Of a DNA stretch of 64,000 nt, positions 34,021 through 42,447 are shown in pieces. Under the pieces are notes generated by a model. That model was not told the origin of the DNA and searched no databases. It saw only the letters and a list, made by a program, of their open reading frames with translations. The stretch is from Acididesulfobacillus acetoxydans (GTDB lineage Bacteria > Bacillota > Desulfitobacteriia > Desulfitobacteriales > Desulfitobacteriaceae). Made by a program: the position numbers and the translations under genes. How positions within the stretch are numbered: the stretch's first letter is position 1; each line of letters opens with the position of its first letter. Location of the stretch: NCBI RefSeq assembly GCF_902729405.1, contig NZ_LR746496.1, positions 3,038,001 through 3,102,000 on the forward strand, given 5' to 3'.

Positions 34021-35697
34021 TCAGTGAATTCCATAAGCCCGCATCTTATTTAACACAGTAGTATTCGACACACCCAAAACCTGCCCCGCCAGGCGGGAAG
34101 ATGGATAACGCTCCAGAACACGGGTAATCACTTCCTTTTCCACCTGGGCCACGATTTCTTTTAGCGGCGGCCATTCTCCCTGTTTCGGTATTTCCACATG
34201 CAAAACGTCTTCGCGCGCGTCCCGCACGTCTAACGTCCCACCTCCGTTTCGGACTCCTTGTCTCTCTCCCTGTTTACTTCCGTCTCCGTTTCCGGCTGCG
34301 GCCCTGGCTTTCTCTTTCCCGATATCCGTCCAGGCGTAAAGGTGCTCCGGCAGGATTTCCGCGGCGTCCACCAGATTGACCAGCCGTTCCAGCGCGTTCT
34401 CCAGCTGGCGGACATTACCGGGCCAATCCTGGGCAGACAGAATTTCAACCGTTTCCCGAGTCAGGCGCACTTCGTCTTTGCCCAGGCGGGCGCAAATCTT
34501 ACGCAGCAAATGCTGAGCGATCAGGGGAATGTCTTCCCTCCGCTCTCTCAAGGGCGGAATTTGCAGGGGAATGACGTTGAGACGGTAGTAGAGATCCTCA
34601 CGGAATTCGCCCTTCCGGATCATCTCCTCTAAATTACGGTTTGTGGCGGCCACGACCCGGACATCGACCGGAATCTCGCCGCCGCCCCCTACCCGCCGCA
34701 CCGCTCCCCCTTGGAGCACGCGCAAGAGCCTGACCTGAACCTGGGGGGATATTTCCCCTATCTCATCGAGAAAAAGCGTACCGCCCTTGGCCTGCTCAAA
34801 CAAGCCTTTGCGGCCTCCCTTCGCCGCACCGGTAAAAGCCCCCTCTTCATAGCCGAAGAGTTCGCTCTCCAGCAGGGAATCCGGCAGAGCGCCGCAATTG
34901 ATGGCCACAAACGGCCCCTTGCGTCTTGGACTCTCAACGTGAATCGCAGTCGCGAAAAGCTCTTTCCCGGTACCGCTCTCACCCCGAAGGAGAACGGTGG
35001 AACTCCCTTTAGCCACCATGCGTGCCGCCCCGACCAGCCCTACCATCTCTTCGCTTTGACAAATGATGTCCTCAAACGTGGTCAAGCGCCGGCCCTTGTC
35101 CATTTTAGAGAGGATCTCCTGCACCTGGCGGAAGTCCTTGATCGTGGCCACTGCCCCGATAATCTGCCCTTTTTTATTGAGAACCGGAACCCCGCTCGTC
35201 ATAAAATGGATCAAATGCCCGTTGCGCCTTATCTTGCGCTCCATCAGACTGTAGCTGCGTCCTGTCGCCAGGGTCTCGACCAAGGGTGGATTCCCCGTAA
35301 ACAGGTCATCGGCCGTCAAGTTCAGTGCCTCCTTTTCCGTCACATGGAAAAGCCCGCAGGCAACCTCGTTAATGTGCGTAATCTTACGATCCCGATTGAC
35401 GGCCACAATTCCCTCGCTGACCGAGTTCAAGATCGTTTTCAGTTCATGCTCCCGTTCTTCATAGGGCATCTGCTCCCTGAAACGCACGGTAAGGACTCCG
35501 CTCAAGGAGGCGAGGTCCGAAAGCAAAGGTTCCCCCGACTGCCCCTCAGCTAAACGGAATTTGATCATCATCCCGTCCACAGATCCTACTTCCATGGCAA
35601 TTTTGTCAATGCCATGTTTTTCAAACACTTCGAAAACATCATAGCCCAGACGGGGCCGGTCTTCAAAATCAATTTGAACGATGAATTCCCGCATCAC
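34021..35697 (-). CDS. Sigma-54-dependent activator of TyrR type
   Basis: 558 residues: an ACT-like N-terminal domain (about 1-75), a PAS domain (about 85-190), the sigma-54 AAA+ domain with Walker [17 protein letters not shown] and the loop [17 protein letters not shown], and a C-terminal TyrR-style helix-turn-helix. The ACT-PAS-AAA-HTH order is that of TyrR/PhhR, which sense aromatic amino acids. GAFTGA is intact, so it can activate sigma-54. The tnaA sigma-54 promoter nearby is the likely target. A variable Gly/Lys/Glu linker precedes the HTH. The GTG at 35697 follows AAAGGA; an ATG one codon later is possible. It overlaps the antiporter gene by 29 bases. Confidence 0.92.
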   Translation of the reverse strand: MMREFIVQIDFEDRPRLGYDVFEVFEKHGIDKIAMEVGSVDGMMIKFRLAEGQSGEPLLSDLASLSGVLTVRFREQMPYEEREHELKTILNSVSEGIVAVNRDRKITHINEVACGLFHVTEKEALNLTADDLFTGNPPLVETLATGRSYSLMERKIRRNGHLIHFMTSGVPVLNKKGQIIGAVATIKDFRQVQEILSKMDKGRRLTTFEDIICQSEEMVGLVGAARMVAKGSSTVLLRGESGTGKELFATAIHVESPRRKGPFVAINCGALPDSLLESELFGYEEGAFTGAAKGGRKGLFEQAKGGTLFLDEIGEISPQVQVRLLRVLQGGAVRRVGGGGEIPVDVRVVAATNRNLEEMIRKGEFREDLYYRLNVIPLQIPPLRERREDIPLIAQHLLRKICARLGKDEVRLTRETVEILSAQDWPGNVRQLENALERLVNLVDAAEILPEHLYAWTDIGKEKARAAAGNGDGSKQGERQGVRNGGGTLDVRDAREDVLHVEIPKQGEWPPLKEIVAQVEKEVITRVLERYPSSRLAGQVLGVSNTTVLNKMRAYGIH

Positions 35698-36937
35698 CGC
35701 AGCCGTCCTTTCTTTCTTCCAAATGCAACAAGCGGGCGACGAATTGCGCTGAGGTCGCCTGCAAGATCAAAGTGAGAAAAATGGCTGTAAAAGTTACCGC
35801 CGAGATGACCTCAGCCCGCGGCATCCGCTCAGAGATAAGAGTGCCGGCCAGAGCCGCCGGTATCACCCCAGTCTCCCTCGTCCACATCAGATAGAGGACT
35901 TCACGCGCCTTCCACCGGGCCTTGCGATCCCAGAGGACGGTGGAGAGGACGGTCAGAGGCCGCGCCACAAAGATAAAGAGGAGAACAACCAGGAGAACTC
36001 CCCAGCCGGACTCAAAAAGCACCCCGAAATTCACCTGAGTGCCAAGGATAATAAAAATCATAATCCGCAAAATTCTTACCAGGATGTCCTTAAAACTCAC
36101 ATGTTCGGCCTGGGCATCGCCGTCGATACTCAGCTTGAACAGGGAGCCATTGCCATGTATGATGCCCACGGTGAAGACGGCCATAAAGCCGCTGAACCCT
36201 AAATCCCCGGCGATGAAATAAGCTCCGGCGACGGCAGCCAACGCGATCTCGGCATTGTGACCGTCCAAGAACCCTAAGGTGTGTTCTGAGACGAGCAAAA
36301 GAGATAAGTAGCCGACAAGAGCCCCCACGGCAATGCCGCCGGCGGCCGTCTTGACCAACTCGAAAACACCCTGCGCCAAAGAAAATGAACCCCCGCCTAT
36401 GATTCCCATCAGTGCGAAAGTCATGATGGCCGCGGCCGCATCGTTGAAGGCCGATTCCGAGATGATCGTCTGTTTGAGTTTAGGACTGATGCTCATCTTC
36501 TTGAAAAGCGGAACCAGAACAGACGGGTCCGTTGACGCGATCACTGTACCCAGCAGCAAGGCGGACAAAAAATCCAAATGCAAAAAGAGTTGGCTGAAAT
36601 ATCTCGTGACCAAAGCAGAGATGATAACACCCAGAGTTGCCAAGAGAGCCACGGAAATTTTTACTTGATTCAATACTTTTAAGTGAATTTCCCGGCCGCC
36701 GTCATAAAGGATATAAGCCGCGCCGAAAGTCAGGATGAATTGGGCGCCGGCCCGGAATTGCTGAAGATTAACCACGCCTAAGAGCGCCGGTCCCACGACA
36801 ACCCCAATCAGGATAAACAGAACCGTATCCGGCACTTTGATCTTCTGACTGAGCTTCACGGCAATGATACCGCTGACGATGGCTATGGCTAAGGATGCCA
36901 TCATCTGGTCTGTCAACAATGTTAAGTTTCCACCCAT
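35669..36937 (-). CDS. CPA1-type sodium/proton antiporter (NhaP-like)
   Basis: 422 residues with about twelve membrane helices and the CPA1 ion-site motifs [12 protein letters not shown] and [12 protein letters not shown]. It exchanges sodium or potassium for protons across the membrane. The ATG at 36937 stands behind AGAGGAG. It overlaps the activator gene at its 3' end, so the two form one transcript; whether the antiporter is tied to amino-acid breakdown (pH stress from ammonia) is inference. Confidence 0.88.
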   Translation of the reverse strand: MGGNLTLLTDQMMASLAIAIVSGIIAVKLSQKIKVPDTVLFILIGVVVGPALLGVVNLQQFRAGAQFILTFGAAYILYDGGREIHLKVLNQVKISVALLATLGVIISALVTRYFSQLFLHLDFLSALLLGTVIASTDPSVLVPLFKKMSISPKLKQTIISESAFNDAAAAIMTFALMGIIGGGSFSLAQGVFELVKTAAGGIAVGALVGYLSLLLVSEHTLGFLDGHNAEIALAAVAGAYFIAGDLGFSGFMAVFTVGIIHGNGSLFKLSIDGDAQAEHVSFKDILVRILRIMIFIILGTQVNFGVLFESGWGVLLVVLLFIFVARPLTVLSTVLWDRKARWKAREVLYLMWTRETGVIPAALAGTLISERMPRAEVISAVTFTAIFLTLILQATSAQFVARLLHLEERKDGCGDAGIHRSN

Positions 36938-37356
36938 ATACGTTTCTCCTCTCCGCAGAACCCGCAACTATGAAAAATAAACACGAGCATACCTGTTCGA
37001 TATGCCCGCAGAAGTCTACACTATTCACGAAAGGTTACTTTAAGCGGCATAGCAATTAAAAGGGGTGTCTTTCACCTCCGTCGATATTGCCACGCCCGAT
37101 ATTCTGTTCCAGACCTGCGCCACCTCAAAAACGCCGGTCATCACAAACAGTTCCTTTCGTTTCAGCAAAGTATGAAAAAGTCATCGCAGAAAATACTTAA
37201 GTTTAGTATACCATCTCTTCCCCCAAAAATCACGGTCCCCCCGAACAAAACAGACAGCGGATTGACGGGCTGACCAAGAGGCTTACTGCCCCGACAGGAC
37301 AGGCCAAGGAAGCTTTGGCTGCCGGGGCTCGGCCGGCACCCAGCCTGCGATTCGCT
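36938..37356. other. Gap between symporter and antiporter genes
   Basis: A 33-codon minus-strand frame at 37040-37141 is the only candidate gene. Nearer the symporter, GCCCCGGCAG and CTGTCGGGGC (about 37283-37323, minus strand) form a nine-of-ten base-pair stem that may terminate the symporter transcript. Confidence 0.4.
37040..37141 (-). CDS. Possible 33-residue peptide
   Basis: The frame MTGVFEVAQVWNRISGVAIS continues to YAA and TAA. GAAAGGA stands about 10 bases before a GTG-ATG pair. I do not recognise it. The ISGVAIST stretch faintly recalls the N-terminus of threonine dehydratases, so it may be a relic rather than a functional peptide. Confidence 0.3.
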   Translation of the reverse strand: MTGVFEVAQVWNRISGVAISTEVKDTPFNCYAA

Positions 37357-38784
37357 CTATTCAGCCGTCTTAACCAGTTCCAGCAAAGCCGGAATGCGCG
37401 CGGCTCGTTTATCCGCCAGGGCGACGAGGAGGAAGGTTGCGATGGCAACAGGCCAAGCGAGATAGATGGGATGGGGAACAATATGGGTGGCGGGGACGAA
37501 TTCCCAGACTGCCAGATAGAGGATACCGGTGAGGATGGTCCAGAAGGCGCTTGATCTCCGGCACAACCCGGGCACAAACATCGTGAAAAGGAGAACCACG
37601 GTATAGGCGGAAGTCAGAGTCAGCCCAATAGTCAAGGTGTTAAGAATCCCCGAAACAGTGGTTGCGAGCAAATAAGTGATCACGCTCACCGCCAGGACAA
37701 TGATCCGGGAAGCGGCCATGCGCTCTTTATCACTGATAGCCGGTCTGAAGTAGCGCTTCCAGACATCCTCGATTACCAAGGTAGAGCTGCCCAGCAAGAG
37801 CCCGGAAGCGGAAGAGACATCCGCGGCCCAGAGCCCGGACAGCGTGATCCCGGCCACAATGGGATTCAGGGAGAGCACGACTTTGGGCAAAGCGCTGCTG
37901 GAGACGATGCCGGGGAACTTGGCGGCCGCGATGATGCCCATAATAGCAGACAGAAAACCCATGGGCATGATCAGTAGGCCTCCAACGACAAACCCGCGCC
38001 GGGCCGCCTTTTCATTGCGGGCGGAAAAAGCGATCTGCACGATGGCCTGAGTGGAGAAGGCTTGTGTGATCATGACGGCAAACCAAGCTGCGACAATCAT
38101 CACTCCCACTCCGGCGAGGGGTTTAAACCATGGTCCCTGGGCCGGCAGGGACATTTGAATTGCTTGAAAACCGCCAAAGTGTGATAAGCCGGCTAAGGTG
38201 CCGACGATGATGCCTACGTAAATAACAATTACGTTGACCACATGCGTCAAGCCTACTCCCCACATCCCGCCTATAAGTGTAATGCCGACAAAGACGATGG
38301 CCGTCGTCAGCATTCCCGTATGGGGATTAAAAACCCCAGGCAAGAGGGCGGTCAAGATCGCTCCCCCGGCAACATATTGCAAAGATGTGATCGTGATTTG
38401 CACCAGCAGCTGGCCGATGACGGCGATGGTCCTTCCGGCCGAACTGTAATACTTCTCAAATAACTCCGGGATAGTCGCTATCTTCATTTTGCGGTAACGC
38501 CCGGCAACTGTCAGCCCGACCAGAATACCCCCCGCGGCCCAGGCCACGTTGTACCACCCGGCCGATATCCCGGCCGTATAGGCGTTCTGGGCCACCCCAA
38601 TCGTGGAAGAACCCCCGATGGCAAGCCCTGCCAGGTTTACCGCCACCAAAATCATGGGCATGTTGCGTCCGGCAAGCAGATATCCTTCTGCCCCGTCTCT
38701 CTTAGCCAGGCTCTTGGAAAACCAGGAAACCGCAAAGAGCAAGATGATATAACCCATGACAATTATTAAAGGCACAAGGTGCAT
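37357..38784 (-). CDS. Sodium:solute symporter (SSS family)
   Basis: 475 residues with about thirteen membrane helices; SSS marks are YLLAGRNMPMILVAVNLAGLAIGGSSTIGVA near the start and the central GLWAADVSSASGLLLGSSTLVIEDVWKRY. The ATG at 38784 follows GGAAAGGAA. The family moves carboxylates, sugars or amino acids with sodium. Lying downstream of larA on the same strand, it may import the LarA substrate (a 2-hydroxy acid), but an IscB relic separates them. Substrate unknown. Confidence 0.88.
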   Translation of the reverse strand: MHLVPLIIVMGYIILLFAVSWFSKSLAKRDGAEGYLLAGRNMPMILVAVNLAGLAIGGSSTIGVAQNAYTAGISAGWYNVAWAAGGILVGLTVAGRYRKMKIATIPELFEKYYSSAGRTIAVIGQLLVQITITSLQYVAGGAILTALLPGVFNPHTGMLTTAIVFVGITLIGGMWGVGLTHVVNVIVIYVGIIVGTLAGLSHFGGFQAIQMSLPAQGPWFKPLAGVGVMIVAAWFAVMITQAFSTQAIVQIAFSARNEKAARRGFVVGGLLIMPMGFLSAIMGIIAAAKFPGIVSSSALPKVVLSLNPIVAGITLSGLWAADVSSASGLLLGSSTLVIEDVWKRYFRPAISDKERMAASRIIVLAVSVITYLLATTVSGILNTLTIGLTLTSAYTVVLLFTMFVPGLCRRSSAFWTILTGILYLAVWEFVPATHIVPHPIYLAWPVAIATFLLVALADKRAARIPALLELVKTAE

Positions 38785-38931
38785 ACCTATCCCGTTCCTT
38801 TCCTTTTCTCGTAATCGGAATGCGATTCCGGGGATGAGAGCGCTTCCCTCAAGAACTTCATGCATATGGTCAATATCCATGGTATAACAAAACTGTGCAT
38901 AAATTCGGGAATACCCGACGTGCAACTTACT

Positions 38932-39054
38932 TTACAAGCTATCACATAGTACCAACTTGTGAACCAATGCCTTGTCTTTCTGTAACATTTGCCTGGCACG
39001 CTTCTCCGAGCATGGCATGAGAGGTTTTTTGTGCATGTCTAAGACAAATACCAT
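38932..39054 (-). pseudogene. IscB N-terminal (PLMP domain) relic
   Basis: From the ATG at 39054, behind TAGGAGGAGAG, the frame reads MVFVLDMHKKPLMPCSEKRA and continues RQMLQKDKALVHKL before diverging and ending in TAA at 38932. This is the start of IscB, the RNA-guided nuclease of IS200/IS605-like ISC elements and ancestor of Cas9, including its name-giving PLMP motif. The RuvC, bridge-helix and HNH parts are all gone: only 40 of some 400-500 residues remain. No TnpA is present. Confidence 0.8.
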
Positions 39055-39215
39055 GTCTCTCCTCCTAACGGAGTCTACGTAAGGGGCCGGTAACGCAGAA
39101 TAAATCCTGTCTCTCCTCGCCAATGTTATGAAAGCTTGAATGTGTTCCCGCCACTGGCTTAACCCTTGTACACCTGGAATTACTCCCTACAAGCCCTTGC
39201 CCTTAGGAGCCTTTA
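39055..39215 (-). ncRNA. Candidate omega-RNA region upstream of the IscB relic
   Basis: In ISC loci the guide omega-RNA is encoded just upstream of iscB. The minus strand from about 39215 to 39055 is non-coding, rich in paired G/C blocks (GGCGAGGAGAGACAGG, GGATTTATTC, CCGGCCCCTTACG) and runs straight into the IscB ribosome site. Its upstream edge (ACCACCCCATGCCTAAAGGC) looks like an IS200/605 left-end subterminal hairpin and lies inside the last codons of larA. Sequence type and position support it; folding was not computed. Confidence 0.45.
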
Positions 39216-40515
39216 GGCATGGGGTGGTTGACCCGCTGACTTCACCCGATTGAAACAGCGGGATCGTGGCTCCGCCGTATGGCATCACAATCGTCTCTTG
39301 TTTCCGTCCAATCCCCGCTGACTCTAAGGCGTCTTCAAGGTTATTAACGCCGAGAATGCCCATGGGCTTAACCGATTCCGGGTCTATCGCAGAGAGGAGA
39401 ACCACCCTGGCCTTACGTGCCGCCTCGACAGCCGCGTAAAAAATGTATCCGGGAATGGTAAAGTTCTTGCGCAGTTCGGGGTCGAGGCGTCCCGCCTTTA
39501 AGGGACCGCTCCAGCCGAAAAACTCATCGGCCCCCGCTCCTTCCCGGCACTCGGCCAGCATCAGAACGGTGCCGCCTTCCTTCACGGCCAGTGAGGCATT
39601 GAACAACGTCTTCGTTCCTTGATATAAAGAGATGTCTTTCGGGTAGCCGCCGCAACTCGCAACGACCAAATCGGCCTTTCGCTCAATAGGTACTCCGTAT
39701 TTTTCATCCGCCCAGCGACAGCCCTCTTCCCAGGCGCTAAGCCAGTCTCCCGCCACCAGCCTGGCGAGCTTGCCATTCGTGTGAACAATGGAATTAATCA
39801 AGAAAGCCGGCTTCACTAGGCGGGCGCAATCCACCATGTCCTCATGCAGGGGATTTCCCGCTAAAGCCCCAACCCCGATCAAAGGATTGGAGCGCTCCGC
39901 CTCTGGATCCAAGGCATGCAAGTGGTTTTCGGCAATGGTCCGGCGGCTGGACACACCAGGAACGATCGACTTGCGTCCACCCCCGAAACCAGCCATCAGA
40001 TGATGGACAATGGCACCCGTGAGGATCACCTTGCGCTCAACTGCCAACCTGTTGACGTCGACTCTGGTTCCCCTCGGAGTGGTGCCTGCATAAACCATTT
40101 CCGAACGGTCGCAATCATGGTCCACAACCGCTAAGCGCCGGAAGAGTTCAGGGCCAAGGATTTTCTCTTTTTCTGCCACCGTCTGGGCCCGATGCGTTCC
40201 CGTGGCAATCAAAACCAGGATATCCCCGTCGGGGATTCCCAAACGATTCAGCCTATCTACGAGCGTCGGTAAATACTCCGACAACAGAACCTGCCTAGTG
40301 ATGTCGCTGACAACAATGGTGACTTTGTCCCCTCTTTCGAACAATTCGTCGAAAGGTTTGGAGTCAACGGGGTGATCCAAGACATGGTTCACCTCTGACG
40401 GTACATCGTCAATGGTCTCAATCTCCCGGGCCTCAAGCACCTGGATCACATTTCCTTCCTGCAAAGGCAAATCCAAAAATCCGTCCCCGTACTTAAAGTG
40501 ATAAAATCTTTCCAT
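39187..40515 (-). CDS. larA: LarA-family nickel-dependent racemase/epimerase
   Basis: 442 residues with the LarA catalytic elements: ATGTHRAQT (first catalytic His), GAIVHHLMAGFGGGRKSIVPG (second His, and the Lys that carries the nickel-pincer cofactor) and ENHLHALDP. LarA enzymes interconvert D- and L-2-hydroxy acids; this could act on lactate or a relative. No larB, larC or larE is in the window, so the cofactor must be made elsewhere. The C-terminus after MPYGGATIP runs about 20 residues longer than usual, into an IS-like end, so the native end was probably replaced. The ATG at 40515 overlaps the stop of the repeat frame upstream (TGATG). Confidence 0.87.
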   Translation of the reverse strand: MERFYHFKYGDGFLDLPLQEGNVIQVLEAREIETIDDVPSEVNHVLDHPVDSKPFDELFERGDKVTIVVSDITRQVLLSEYLPTLVDRLNRLGIPDGDILVLIATGTHRAQTVAEKEKILGPELFRRLAVVDHDCDRSEMVYAGTTPRGTRVDVNRLAVERKVILTGAIVHHLMAGFGGGRKSIVPGVSSRRTIAENHLHALDPEAERSNPLIGVGALAGNPLHEDMVDCARLVKPAFLINSIVHTNGKLARLVAGDWLSAWEEGCRWADEKYGVPIERKADLVVASCGGYPKDISLYQGTKTLFNASLAVKEGGTVLMLAECREGAGADEFFGWSGPLKAGRLDPELRKNFTIPGYIFYAAVEAARKARVVLLSAIDPESVKPMGILGVNNLEDALESAGIGRKQETIVMPYGGATIPLFQSGEVSGSTTPCLKAPKGKGL

Positions 40516-40982
40516 CAATAAAATCCCCCCGAAATAAGTTCCCCCGAAATAACTTCTCCTGAAATAAGTTCCCCTGAATTAAGTTCCCCTAAAATGAGTT
40601 CCCCTGAATTGAGTTCCCCTGAATTGAGTTCCCCTGAATTGAGTTCCCCTGAATTAAGTTCCCCTGAATTAAGTTCCCCTGAATTGAGTTCCCCTGAATT
40701 GAGTTCCCCTGAATTAAGTTCCCCTGAATTGAGTTCCCCTGAATTGAGTTCCCCTGAATTAAGTTCCCCTGAATTGAGTTCCCCTGAATTAAGTTCCCCT
40801 GAATTGAGTTCCCCTGAATTGAGTTCCCCTGAATTGAGTTCCCCTGAATTAAGTTCCCCTAAAATAAGTTCCCCTAAAAAAAGTTCCCCTAAAAAAAGAC
40901 ACCCCGAAGGGGTGCCCGTTACTCTACACCTCCCTGCCGTCCTACCCATTTTCACTTGTTCGGGATCTCCGGAACTGGTCAC
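40515..40982 (-). CDS. Low-complexity LNSGE-repeat open frame coupled to larA
   Basis: The frame is open for 155 codons and is mainly a run of the five-residue unit LNSGE, with variants LFLGE, LILGE and LISGE. It ends ISGGFY at TGA, which overlaps the larA ATG, so if translated it would couple to larA. No convincing ribosome site precedes its possible starts. A terminator hairpin lies inside its 5' part. The opposite strand is equally open (SSPEL repeat), so it may simply be a minisatellite. Not a standard pentapeptide-repeat protein (A[DN]LXX). Confidence 0.35.
   Translation of the reverse strand: MTSSGDPEQVKMGRTAGRCRVTGTPSGCLFLGELFLGELILGELNSGELNSGELNSGELNSGELNSGELNSGELNSGELNSGELNSGELNSGELNSGELNSGELNSGELNSGELNSGELNSGELNSGELILGELNSGELISGEVISGELISGGFY
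40528..40892. repeat. 15-bp minisatellite, about 24 copies
   Basis: The unit is TTCCCCTGAATTGAG (plus strand), alternating with ...TTAAG; the outer copies at both ends are more divergent, as expected for a tract that grows from the inside. The copies nearest the terminator read TTCCCCTAAAAAAAG and grade into its U tract, suggesting that the array began there. Confidence 0.93.
40889..40915 (-). terminator. Terminator/attenuator in the larA leader
   Basis: On the minus strand GGGCACCCC-TTCG-GGGTGTC is followed by seven T residues: a classical intrinsic terminator with a stable tetraloop. It lies about 375 bases upstream of larA in the same direction and no gene on this strand ends just before it, so it probably controls read-through into larA. 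Confidence 0.75.
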
Positions 40983-41023
40983 CCTGCCGGATTAAGAGGC
41001 GGCCGCCCAAATACCGCTCCCCC

Positions 41024-41101
41024 ACCACAGGACTCGCGCTATAATACACACCACAGGATTTGCGCTATAATACACACCACAGATTTTGCGCCATAATACA
41101 C
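41024..41101. repeat. Three 26-bp tandem repeats carrying -10-like boxes
   Basis: Units begin ACCACAG at 41024, 41050 and 41076. Each holds GCGCTATAATACAC (the third has one change), so the plus strand carries two TATAAT and one CATAAT boxes and the minus strand TATTATA. They lie between larA's leader and yihY and may multiply promoter or operator sites. Confidence 0.85.
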
Positions 41102-41221
41102 TGTTAAGAAACCGCATCTGATATACAACTCTTTTCATTCAGTCTAGTTGATCAAACACATCCTGTCAATAACCTCAGCTCTCCGCCTTTTTGCTTTCCG
41201 GGGTCTCATGTGACCAGTCGC

Positions 41222-42145
41222 TCAGCGGGCCTTTTCCGGACCCGTCCGCTCCGGCCCGCTCTGTCCGGACCCCAGCACCGCATTCAGGGCCACGGCCGCC
41301 TCAGCCCCCAACAGGACGATAATACTCACAATGTAGGCCCAGAGAGTAAAAAGCATAATGAAAGTCAGGCTGCCGTAGATCATCTCGTACACTCCCAAGT
41401 GGCCCGTGTACCAAACGAACGCCTCCCGGGACAGATAGATGCCCAAAGTCGAAATTAAGGAGCCTGTCACCAGGCAGGAATTCTTCAGCTGGTGGCTGGG
41501 CAAAATGCGAAAGCAGAAATAACAAGTAAGAAAGAGGAGAAGGGGAAACAAGACATACGAGGCCGTTTGGAAGAAATCCAAGCGGAGAAAAACCGCTTTC
41601 AGCCCCACCCTGCCCAACGAATGGGTGAGAGAGAGAGTCGAGGTCAGGGAGGAGAGAAGGGTCAGAAATAGCAATACACCAAGCATAATAAAACCCACCA
41701 AATACTGTTTTAAGAACGAGCGCGGTTCCCGCACCTCCCAAATAGCGTCTAAGATTCTTTGCAAAGAGACAAATCCTCCCAGCGTCGTCCATAACAGCCC
41801 GACGCCCCCGATGATTCCGATTCTATCGTTCATTAAAGCCAAGTGGGTAATGTTCTCCGTCAGATATAATTTTCCCTGCGGCAGTGTGGGGACATAGGAT
41901 TCCACGACGTTAAGGAGAAAATTCAGGATAACGCCGTGTTGAACGAAAAAGAGCGAAGCCCCGTAGACGAGAAGAAGAGCCAAAGGAATCATGGCCGAGA
42001 AACCAAAAAAAGCCATCACAGCGGCATAAGCGCCGATGTTGTGTTTCATGATTCCACTTACCAGATGGCGAAAAAACTGCCCCGCACCTTTTAAGACCAT
42101 GTTGCCAGCCATTTCCTTCCCAATAGTATCCGACCGCGGCATCAT
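41222..42145 (-). CDS. YihY/BrkB family membrane protein
   Basis: 307 residues with six or more membrane helices and the family pattern: NIGAYAAVMAFFGFSAMIPLALLL early, IGIIGGVGLLWTTLGGFVSLQRILDAIW in the middle, and GSLTFIMLFTLWAYIVSIIVLLGAEAAVALN near the end. It was once called ribonuclease BN, but that activity belongs to another protein; its true function is unclear (perhaps transport). GAGAGGG precedes the ATG at 42145. Confidence 0.88.
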   Translation of the reverse strand: MMPRSDTIGKEMAGNMVLKGAGQFFRHLVSGIMKHNIGAYAAVMAFFGFSAMIPLALLLVYGASLFFVQHGVILNFLLNVVESYVPTLPQGKLYLTENITHLALMNDRIGIIGGVGLLWTTLGGFVSLQRILDAIWEVREPRSFLKQYLVGFIMLGVLLFLTLLSSLTSTLSLTHSLGRVGLKAVFLRLDFFQTASYVLFPLLLFLTCYFCFRILPSHQLKNSCLVTGSLISTLGIYLSREAFVWYTGHLGVYEMIYGSLTFIMLFTLWAYIVSIIVLLGAEAAVALNAVLGSGQSGPERTGPEKAR

Positions 42146-42297
42146 GCCGCAACCCTCTCTCTGCAGTCACCTTCGTTCCTTTACTATATGCGCAGGTTTC
42201 CCCCCATCTATGCGGACTGTCCCAACACTTTGCAAAAAGTCATAAATCAACGCGCGCCGCCGCTTGATGCGGAAAACAGCTCGCGCTCACTCAACAA

Positions 42298-42314
42298 GGT
42301 CAGTAAAGGTCAGA
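42298..42314 (+). promoter_or_regulatory. CtsR-like box 1 upstream of hsp20
   Basis: GGTCAGTAAAGGTCAGA holds two GGTCA half-sites ten bases apart. This resembles the CtsR consensus (GGTCAAA-N-A-N-GGTCAAA) with three differences. It lies nine bases upstream of the -35 box. Confidence 0.5.
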
Positions 42315-42322
42315 TTTCGCCC

Positions 42323-42351
42323 TTGCCCGCAGGTCTCCGTTATCGTATATT
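42323..42351 (+). promoter_or_regulatory. SigA-type promoter of hsp20
   Basis: TTGCCC, a spacer of exactly 17 bases and TATATT, about 97 bases before the hsp20 start. It sits between the two CtsR-like boxes. Confidence 0.65.
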
Positions 42352-42353
42352 AA

Positions 42354-42370
42354 GGTCAGGAAAGGTCAGA
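42354..42370 (+). promoter_or_regulatory. CtsR-like box 2 upstream of hsp20
   Basis: GGTCAGGAAAGGTCAGA is the same direct-repeat pattern as box 1 (one base different) and lies right after the -10 box, at the likely transcription start, where a repressor would block initiation. Confidence 0.5.
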
Positions 42371-42447
42371 GGGCGGGCCCGGGACTTCCGGGGCGCGGCC
42401 CTGACCCGTACCAAAAAAAACCAAAAGAATTTTCGGAGGTGGCAAAT

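Noticed and set aside
40528-40892. CRISPR array
   Set aside because: The units are contiguous 15-mers with no unique spacers and no cas genes are near.
40594-40995. SSPEL-repeat protein on the plus strand
   Set aside because: The 15-bp array is open in several frames on both strands; no promoter-linked ribosome site precedes it, so only the minus-strand frame, which touches the larA start, was kept as a weak candidate.
40900-41160. Known riboswitch class in the larA leader
   Set aside because: I compared it by eye with SAM, FMN, cobalamin, NiCo, ZTP, fluoride, guanidine and T-box cores and found no match; only the terminator is supported.
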